A DNA stretch of 64,000 nt from Pseudorasbora parva. Taxonomy: Eukaryota; Chordata; Actinopteri; Cypriniformes; Gobionidae. This document shows, one piece after another, positions 33,610-64,000 of the stretch (its first letter is position 1; each line of letters starts with the position of its first letter). The notes below the pieces were generated by a model that did not search any database, was not told where the DNA came from, and saw nothing but the letters and a program-made list of their open reading frames with translations. The DNA is taken from positions 14,201,501-14,265,500 of the forward strand of contig NC_090173.1 of NCBI RefSeq assembly GCF_024679245.1, in the 5' to 3' direction. The position numbers were made by a program, and so were the translations under genes.

Positions 33610-34735
33610 TCATGAGAAGAGACAAGTCATCAGTTTGGCTGATTTTATTATGCTCGTGTGTTTAAATGGCACCGAATCAAGGCAATAGTGCACTATCAAC
33701 ACAGAGCAGCGGGACGGTACATTCTCGCTCACTCCTGTACTTTATGGCAGGACGAACAAATCCCTGGTCTATACATGCATGATCTTTAGCATGCATGCCA
33801 GCAACAGGATATTAAACTGACAAATGACAAAAACAGCCTTAACAAAGGCATAAACATCTCAATGGGGGGTGGGGGGGGGGAATAGAAACCCACAAATAAA
33901 CCCACAAACCCAAAGCTGAACAGATGACCTTATCAATGCAAACATCAAACAGACTTGGGCCATTTCACAGAAAGAATCAAATTTAGTTTAAAGACGATGA
34001 CTTCAAAATGTCACTGACGACACAGAAGACCTGTTCCCAAAGCCTCCTCTGAGAAAAACAAAAACAAACCAAACAGACGTCGTCGTGGTGGTTAAAGAAT
34101 GAGAAAGATTGCAGATCATTCATTTGGTCCAGTAGGCATTTAATAAACTCCATTTTGCCATCTTGCTGCTTATAAAGCAATATGCAAGTCCAGAGCGCTT
34201 GAGAATTTAGAATGTTAGAAACTGTTCGCAAAATGTGCGAGCGCTGCGATTCTGATACAGGCCGACTAATCGTCCCACAGTCCGCTGAGTGGCTGACAGT
34301 TACTGAATGCACATGAGCAACAGAGAACAAAACCCTTCCACATACATTTGGCAACGCGTTCCTTTGGCAGTCCAAGTCAAGATTGGCAGTGTTGTCTATT
34401 TAACACACATGCACAGAAACTAATACAAGTTACATCATTAAATGCACTTACGTGGCCTCGTTTGTCTCGCAACAAAAATAAATCAAATGCAAAACAGTTT
34501 TTCAAAGGTCCATGCGTTGGAAAGTCCTTTTGTAATAAAATAAGGATTAGTTTACACTGCAAAAAGTGATTTGTTGCTTAAATGTATAAAAAGTTCGGAA
34601 TCCATTTGCATTGATATGATTTAAAATGATCAAGTTAATCCAGTATTTTATTTGGAGAAACCTTTTTTATACACATTTACTGTATTTAAAAGCAATTAAA
34701 CATATATTGTATTAATACTCTGCTTGTCTTGACAA
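33610..34735 (-). other. Possible 3' UTR or terminal exon of a minus-strand gene
   Basis: At the left end the minus strand carries AATAAA within 'cataataaaatcagcc' (about 33645). A good acceptor (a T-rich tract then 'tctcag' at about 34052) precedes a frame ending FCVVSDILKSSSLN and a stop at 33983. The tract is not repeat-like by eye. It could be 3' UTR of the channel gene, whose stop is at 41747, or a separate gene's last exon. Confidence 0.25.
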
Positions 34736-35159
34736 ATTATAAAGCCTCAAGTGTCACCTTATCATGGTGGAGGGGTTTGAATACCTGAAGGATCCTAGGA
34801 GCTATGTTGTCCAGGGCTATATGCCCCTGGTAGGGTCTCCCAAGGCAAACAGGTCCTTGGTGATGGGTCAGACTAAGAGCTGTTCAGAAGCCCACTATGA
34901 TTGTTTCAAAACCAAAGGCTAAGACGTCGCCCGGCATGGTGCAACCGGGGCCCCACCCTGGAACCAGGCCCGGGGTTGAAGCTCGTATGTGAGCGCCTGG
35001 TGGCCGGGCCTTCCACCATGGGGCCTGGCCAAGCTCAGCCCGAAAGAGCGATGTTGGAACGCCCTCCCTTTGGCCCACCACCTGCCGGAGGGCTCATAAG
35101 GGGCCGGTGCATAGTGGATCGGGCCACAGTCGAAGGCGAGGCCTCAGACGACTCGATCT

Positions 35160-37200
35160 CTGGACACGGAAACTGGCTTTAGGGATGTGGAATGTCACCT
35201 CACTTCTCGAGAGAGGCTGGACTATCTACCACTCTGGAGTTGCCCATGGTGAGAGGCGGCGGGCTGGAGTGGGTTTGCTTATAGCCCCCCAGCTAAGCTG
35301 CCATGTTTTGGAGTTCAACCCAGTGAACGAGAGAGTCGCTTCCCTTCGAGTCGGGGATAGGTCTCTCACTGTCGTATGTGCCTACGGGCCGAACGGCAGT
35401 GCAGAGTACCGGCCCTCTTGGGGTCTCTGGTAGGGGTGCTGGAGAGAGACTGGAGACTCCATCATTCTACTAGGGGACTTCAACGCCCACGTGGGCAGTG
35501 ACAGAGACACCTGGAGGGGCATGATTGGGAGGAACGCCCCCCCTGATCTGAACCGGAGTGATGTTCTGTTATTGGACTTCTGTGCTAACCACAGCTTGTC
35601 CATAACGAACACCATGATCAAGCATAAGGGTGCCCATCAGTGCACATGGCACCAGGACACCCTAGGCCGAAGGTCGATGATCGACTTTGTGGTCGTCTCA
35701 TCTGACCTCCGGCCGTATGTCTTGGACACTCGGGTGAAGAGAGGGGCGAATCTGTCAACCGATCACTACCTGGTGGTGTGTTGGATCCAATGGCGGGGGA
35801 GGAAGCTGGACAGACTCGGCAGATGCAAACGTACTGCGAGGGTCTGCTGGAAATGATTGGCTAAACCCCCTGTCAGAGAGTTCTTCAACTCCCACCTCCG
35901 GCAGAGCTTCAAATGGATCCAGAGGGAGTCTGGAGATATTGAGTCTGAATGGACCATGTTCTCCACCTCTATTGTCGGAGCTGCCACTCGGAGCTGTGGC
36001 CGTAAGGTCTCCAGTGCCTGTCGATTCGGCAATCCCTGAATCCAGTGGTGGACACCGGAAGTAAGGAAAGCCGTCAAACGGAAGAAGGAGTCCTATCGGG
36101 CCTGGCTGGCTTGTGGGGCTCCTGACGGAGCAGCTGACAGGTACGGACAGGCCAAGCAGACTGCAGCCCGGGTAGTTGTAGAGGCAAAAACTCGGGCATG
36201 GGAAGAGTCCGGTGAGGCCATGGAGAAAGACGTATCGATTGGCCTCGAAGAGATTCTGGCAAACCGTTCGACGCCTCAGGAGGGGGAAGCAATGCCCTAC
36301 CAGCACTGTCTACAGTGGAGATGGGCTGCTGTTGACCTCAACTGGGGATATTGTTGGACGGTGGAAGGAATACTTAGAGGATCTCCTAAATACCACTGAC
36401 ACATCTTCCTTTGAGGAAGCAATGGCTGAAGGCTCGGAGGGGGACTCGCCCATCACCCGAGCTGAATTCTTCGAGGTAGTTAATAAGCTCCTCGGTGGCA
36501 AGGCGCCGGGGGTGGATGAGATTCGCCCTGAGTACCGGATGTTGCGGGGGTGTCTTGGCTGACATGCCTCTGCAGCATCGCGGTTGGGGACAGTACCTAT
36601 GGACTGGCAGACCAGGGTGGGGGTCCCTTTTTTTCAAGAAGGGGGACCGGAGAGTGTGTTCCAACTACAGGGGGATCACACTTCTCAGCCTCCCTGGGAA
36701 AGTCTATGCCAGGGTACTGGAGAGGAGAATTCGGCCTATAGTGGAAGCTCGGATTCAGGAGGAACAGTGTGGTTTTTGTCCCGGTTGTGGAACACTGGGC
36801 CAGCTCTATATCCTTTCCAGGGTGCTGGAGGGTTCATGGGAGTTTGCCCAACCAGTCCAAATGTGTTTTGTGAATTTGGAGAAGGCATTCGACTGTGTTC
36901 CTCATGGCACCCTGTGGAGAGTGTTTTGGGAGTATAGGGTCCGGGGCCTCCTGCTTAGGGCTGTTTGGTCCCTTTACGACCAGAGCAGGAGCTTGGTCCG
37001 CATTGCCGGCAGTAAGTCAAATTTGTTCTCAGTACATGTTGGTCTCCGGCAGGGCTGCCCTTTGTCACCGGTTCTGTTCATCATTTTAATGGACAGAATT
37101 TCTAGACGCAGCCAAGGGCCGGAGAGTGTCCGGTTTGGGGACCACACGATTTCGTCACTGCTCTTTGCAGATGATGTTGTCATGTTGGCAACCTCAGACC
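35160..37200 (+). pseudogene. RTE LINE endonuclease-reverse transcriptase pseudogene
   Basis: Longest surviving frames are 35491-35856 (endonuclease C-half) and 36495-37265 (reverse transcriptase through ADD, the last residues being read-through into the Harbinger insert). Frame changes near 35190, 35430, 35855 and 36560 prevent a full product. Confidence 0.85.
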
Positions 37201-38261
37201 AGGGCCCTCATTTATCAACAGTGCGTAGAAAAGGTTCTATATTTCGTCGTATGACTGAAATTTAGAATGTCTAAGTACAAGAAAATCCATATTTATCAAA
37301 CGTGCGTACACAGTTCTTACGCACATGAGTAAGCAATCGTTGTTGATAAATCCCACAAGTGCGTAAGTGCCATGCTCGTTCACGTTCACAGTCATTAGCA
37401 TTCAGAAAAGCCTCCAATGAACCATATATGGTGACAACACATCCCTTTAAAAATCACGCGATTGTTTTTTTTTCTGTCACCGCAATTATGGCAAAAAGAG
37501 GAACTTCACAAACACAAAATGAGTCAATCATTTTGATGTTGACGGCAATGACAATGACAATGACGACAATAACGTTTAACAACAACAACAACAAATTTGC
37601 AACACAAATGATGATTTGTCTAGCAGAAAACAAAATGAAACACTTTTCTATTTACATAGTTAAATTTGTTAGTTTATGATGGTGCTTTTATGGCGATGTG
37701 GGTGCAATCTGTGGCTCCAATTCTGTTTGGAAATCTGACGATAGCATGCAAGCCCCATTTTATTTTGGCTTGTTGAGGATTTCAGTAAGGGAACTGTGGG
37801 TTGGGTCCAAGGAAATAATTGCATCCAACATTTGTCACAACTGTTTTTTTTAGGGTTAGAAACCAATTACGCATTGTGTTTAAAATGACTTTATATCTAT
37901 ATCTATATATCCATCCATCCATCCATCTATAGATAAAGATATAATCATTTTAAAGACAATGCATAATTGTATATATAAATTTAGTGTCAAATAAATTTAG
38001 CACGATCATTCGAATATACTCCAAGGTTTCAACTGATACAAAGCCAAATACGTTAATTGCTGAAGTAACCCTTTACATGCTGTTTTATGTGTAGTATCGC
38101 TGTTCTACCACTAGGTTCTCTGCGTAAGCATGCTCAGAGGTGTGCTTATATTTACACACATTTCTACGTATAAGTACAATCCCACACTTTGCGTGAAACT
38201 GTTCTTACGCACTCACTACGCACAGAACTGTGCGTACGCACCCTTGATAAATGAGGGCCCT
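37201..38261 (-). mobile_element. PIF/Harbinger-related element inserted in the LINE, 5-bp target duplication
   Basis: Terminal repeats 'agggccctcatttatcaa' and 'ttgataaatgagggccct' are perfect inverses. Outside them 'agacc' is repeated (37196-37200, 38262-38266). Removing the element and one 'agacc' restores the LINE frame (TSDLQNALGR), which confirms the borders. Subterminal 'tgcgtacgcac' words occur on both sides. The minus strand at about 37676-37740 reads RFPNRIGATDCTHIAIKAPS, the first-aspartate box (IGxxDxTHxxI) of Harbinger nucleases; the rest is decayed. Confidence 0.85.
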
Positions 38262-38393
38262 AGACCTTCAGAATGCACTGGGACGGTGGAGGAAGTGGCT
38301 AGGGAGAAGGAAGTCTGGGCGTCTCTGCTAAGACTGTTGCCCCCGCGACCTGGCCCCGGATAAGTGGAAGATGATGAATAGATGGATGGACAA

Positions 38394-39900
38394 ACGTAGT
38401 TTTTTTTTTTTACTTAGTTGTTTTCAGTTGCATTGTCTTGAGTCTCAGTCATATATTTACATTTTCATCTTTTATTTTGTTACTGTGCATCTAAAGTGAA
38501 CATTTTAAAAGTATGTCTTCCCTGGGAATCAATCTCATGAATGACCTACAGGAACATGACTTTTGAACATGTTGAAAAAACTACTTTCACTGAACAAAAT
38601 TATAAACAACAATTATGGTTTGCCTCCATTTTTTATGAGCTGAACTCAAAGAGCTAAGACTATTTCTATGTACTCGACCTATTTCTCTCAAATATTGTTC
38701 ACAAATCTGTCTAAATTTGTGTTATTGAGCACTTCTCCTTTGCTGAGATAATCCATCCACCTTACAGGTGTGGCATTTCAAGATGCTGACTAGAAGTCAT
38801 TTTTAATCTAAATGTCAACTAACTCTCATTTGAATATTAGTACTGTCTGCTTAATATCTGCTCACACTTTATTTTGATGCTGCTCTTGTCAGGTTTTAGT
38901 TAAGCGATGAAGTGAGGACTCAGTGATGCAGAAGACTTTGCGCTTTTTATTATTAATAAATTCAAACAAAAAACTACCACGTGGAGGAAAACAAGACTGG
39001 CATCCGGTCAAAGCAGGACTGGAAATGGTAACAGGATCAGGCATGGTAGGACACAAATGGTACAATAGACGACAAACGGACCCAGGACTGAAAATCCATT
39101 GGCTGCATCCAAAATCCCATACTTTCTTGATTAGGTACTTACTTTTAAAGTAATTACTTCACAACTGCTAAAAAGTATGTTCTATATAGTATGAATGTGT
39201 GTAGTATGAATGTAATCTGGACATACTACATTTGCCAGGTTGCCCTTATCATGTGACCTACAAGTGTCATTTATGTCGCTTCACTGTCTTATAAGTACTG
39301 TGAATTTCAGACATACTTTTGTCACATACTGTGAGAGCAAACAAAGCAGGAAACAAGGGCGGACAGGTGGGGCACATGGCACATAGAAACAAGCATGACA
39401 AGCCATGTCTCCCACCGAACATAACAAAAACAACGAGTACATGGCCAGGGAAAACAATCACAAGCCATGTGCGCAAACAAAACATGACACGAACACAGCC
39501 AATGAAAGCACTCGCCGACTGAGTGTCCACACAAAACAGGACAACGTGAAAGCACACAGCCAAAGAAAAACATAAGCTGCGTGAAACACAGCACGACAAA
39601 TGCCGGCAAGTCAAGATGCTTGGGTGGAGCTCAAAGACTGTAAAAAAAGAACATGGACGTAGTGTCGCGACGTCAATCATAGGATTCTGAAGAGCAGTTT
39701 TGAAGCATAAAGTAGATACGAGCTGGCCGTTGCCATCTTGCCAGCGCGTCACGCCCAGATAACAGAAAATGGGCAAAGAGGCGGGACGTGGGCAGAGCTG
39801 AGGTGACACAATGACTAACAGAGAGCGGATAAATGGCTATCTACCTTTCAATCAAAGTGGCCACACCCTTAATTATGCAGAACTTTAAGGCTTTATATAA
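38394..39900. other. Intergenic stretch, no gene recognised
   Basis: AT-rich DNA followed by a CA-rich segment (39320-39620). The long minus-strand frame there (39267-39809) is low in complexity and has no motif. Confidence 0.4.
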
Positions 39901-39904
39901 TGTA

Positions 39905-40185
39905 AACGAATGAGTTACAAAAAAATTCACCCCCTCACAGTTGTCATGAAGGGCAAAATTAGCCATAATAGTCCAAAACCACAATTTGTACCAGTTTGTA
40001 AACATGTTTTTTTCTACTGTAAAGTTGGGCATTTTAACATGGGGCTCAATGAGATTCTGCTCTCTTCTGGAGCATGTCCCTAGTGGCCAGTCGAGGAATT
40101 GCAGTTTAAGTCACTTCCATATTGGCTTGAACAGAAACCGGGGAGGTTGCCGCTTGGTGGAGGCAGTAAAGGCGCTTCCTCCTTG
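39905..40185. repeat. Dispersed repeat, one-armed relative of 20969-21340
   Basis: Shares 'attcaccccctcacagttg' and 'catggggctcaatgagattc' through 'ttgcagtttaagtcactt' with the palindromic copy, in the same orientation. Confidence 0.8.
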
Positions 40186-40539
40186 GTAGCGAGAGAGTTC
40201 CGAAGTGACAGAATCCAGAATCCTCAACAGACACTCTACTGACTATAAGAAACTTTGCAGCTACATCAACTTATTCAACTAATGACAGTTAGTTAACAAG
40301 TTACTTATATTAATTAATATATACTATACAATATATTAATTAAATGGTAAAGTATACAGTATAATACAATATTATATAGTATATGTAATGGTTATGTTCG
40401 GTGTGTGGACTCTTATGTTGTTTGCCTTTGGTTTCCATGTTTCCTTGCTGTGTTTAGTTCCTGTTCTCTTTGCTAGCCGATTTTTATGGTTACGCATTTT
40501 TTTATTAAGTTCACCTGAGTCTTGTTTGGTTCCTCATTG

Positions 40540-40928
40540 AGGGTACGTTTACACAACAACGATGTACTAAAAACAGAAAATTTTTGCGTTGTTCCGTGTA
40601 CAGACGACAACGTTGTCAAAACATTCCCTTATTCACAAGGATCGGCGAAAATGACTTAAACACTTTGTTATTCATGCCAAGCCAGTAGTTGCTGATGTCA
40701 CATTGTAAGAAACTACACGGCAACACGTAATACGCATGCGCATGACGTCACCGTTTTTGCGTTTCTTTTGTTGTTTACATGGAGACAGTAACGTTCAATT
40801 TATAACCCGATTTCAAAAGCTTGCGTTCCCAGGTCCCCTTGAGTCATCGCCAAGGAAATGTGCGGCCAAAACGCATAAAAAGTTTTCAATTTTTAGTTGA
40901 AAGTAATGTCATGTAAACGCCCCCTTAG
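40540..40928. repeat. MITE (hAT-like ends)
   Basis: 'gggtacgtttacacaacaac' at the left is mirrored by 'gtcatgtaaacgccccc' at the right. Internal 'aacgttgtc' words are present. No target duplication is clear. Confidence 0.5.
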
Positions 40929-41746
40929 CCATGCATTTAAGCCTTTGGTTGGGTTCTTCTCTTCGACATATATTGTCTTTAAATGCGTGAAGCTGTTACA
41001 TTGATTTTTATTTTATTTTATGATGTAACCAAGCCTTGTTTACTGAAATCAAATGTGACTTTGCCAGTTTGGATACAATCTCCAAATCACTGGTTCGAAA
41101 CAAATGATTTGCGAAGGTTTTAAAGCCTTCATCACTAGCTGCTGTTTAGATCCTCCACTCCTCTTTCCTTGCCCGAATCCTAACGGTATAATACGTCATG
41201 GTAGTATTTCTTGCACTGTTTATGCTGATTTAAATAAAAACTATTGTATTACACAACTGTTTTATTACAATATAGTAAAATGTAATTGGAATATAATGAA
41301 AATAACCACTGAGAATGTTAATTACAAGGTAGAAAAAGCTAAATTTCCCAATTTGGACTGGAAATGTGTTTAATTTAATTCAAAACATCTAAAAATTGTC
41401 CTAATACAAAGTATATATATTTTTTCTTTTAATTCTGGCATGAAATGTGATTTTTTTTTTTTTTTTTTTTAAGTGAAATGCATCTTTTTGTAGTTTATTT
41501 CACTGAAACCTTTAAAAAAAAAGTGTTTTCTCAATTTCAGTTGTATTGATTAGTTGACATGAAAGTTGAGTGAAGGCAACTAAAAGCAAGATCACTTTTT
41601 ACAGTGTAGATTCTGCTCACAGTCCCATCTGCACAGGTATTCCTCCCTCTTGCTCTCATGCTCAACTGTACAAACGCACAAACATCAGTATGACCCATCT
41701 CCTCTGGAGGTGATTCTCATGCTGGTGGCCTGTGGCGATCGTGTTC

Positions 41747-64000
<22,254 letters not shown>

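Larger units (their letters stand above)
34745..38393 (+). mobile_element. RTE/Rex3-like LINE relic, split by a Harbinger element
   Basis: The endonuclease part has [29 protein letters not shown] and [18 protein letters not shown]. The reverse transcriptase part has GKAPGVDEIRPEY, NLEKAFDCVPHGTLW, RQGCPLSPVLFIILMDRIS and LLFADDVVML (catalytic ADD). Several frameshifts and stops break the single long ORF. Sequence resumes after the insertion as DLQNALGRW. It then skips most of the C-terminal domain to EKEVWASLLRLLPPRPGPG and stop, and ends with 'atgaatagatggatgga', the ATGG-type tail of this clade. Confidence 0.85.

Noticed and set aside
35755..36306. 183-codon minus-strand open frame
   Set aside because: Antisense of the RTE LINE coding region.
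39267..39809. 180-codon minus-strand open frame
   Set aside because: Cys/Phe-rich translation of a CA-rich repeat tract, with no domain or splice context.

Overview
The window is vertebrate nuclear DNA, almost certainly from a ray-finned fish and most likely a cyprinid-like teleost. I infer this from GT-AG split host genes, a KCNT-type potassium channel, and a dense, layered repeat load typical of such genomes: Tc1-like, hAT, PIF/Harbinger, TTAA-flanked and DIRS elements, RTE and L2/Rex-like LINEs, and SINEs. There are no operons, CRISPR arrays or other prokaryotic features. Roughly three quarters of the sequence is transposon-derived or unclassified intergenic or intronic DNA.

Layout. 1-3.3 kb: end of a Tc1-like element, a LINE 3' fragment, and a decayed copy of a short-chain dehydrogenase/reductase (SDR) gene. 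4.67-10.35 kb: a DIRS-type tyrosine-recombinase retrotransposon with both inverted terminal repeats, the internal complementary region and a 121-bp tandem array, but a deleted reverse transcriptase core. It lies next to a THAP-domain relic. 11.8-17.9 kb: SDR gene A (minus strand, six exons, 258 codons, open), whose last intron holds a Tc1-like element and a nested hAT-like element. 18-28.5 kb: intergenic DNA packed with repeats, including a Harbinger MADF gene relic and a hAT inside a hAT. 28.6-32.1 kb: SDR gene B (minus strand, six exons, open). 32.4-41 kb: Tc1-like scraps, a possible 3' UTR, an RTE LINE split by a Harbinger element, and MITEs. 41.7-64 kb: the last 13 exons of a sodium-activated potassium channel gene (KCNT family, closest in remembered sequence to KCNT2), minus strand and running off the right edge. 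Its introns carry an intact Tc1-like transposase gene, a decayed Tc1-like element, several hAT and TTAA elements and two minisatellites.

Host content. The two SDR genes and the SDR pseudogene are tandem duplicates that share exon structure and intron sequence. The channel segment encodes most of the cytosolic gating ring (end of RCK1, linker, RCK2, C-terminal tail). One channel exon (54549-54630) is 82 nt where 84 are expected. It contains two apparent single-base deletions, and the neighbouring exon has a compensated frameshift. This is either an assembly problem or real decay of this paralogue.

I found no convincing new biological system. The items most worth checking are the intact, Sleeping-Beauty-like IR/DR Tc1 element, the well-preserved DIRS ends with their junction copy, the channel frameshifts, and the tidy nesting of DNA transposons with exact target-site duplications.
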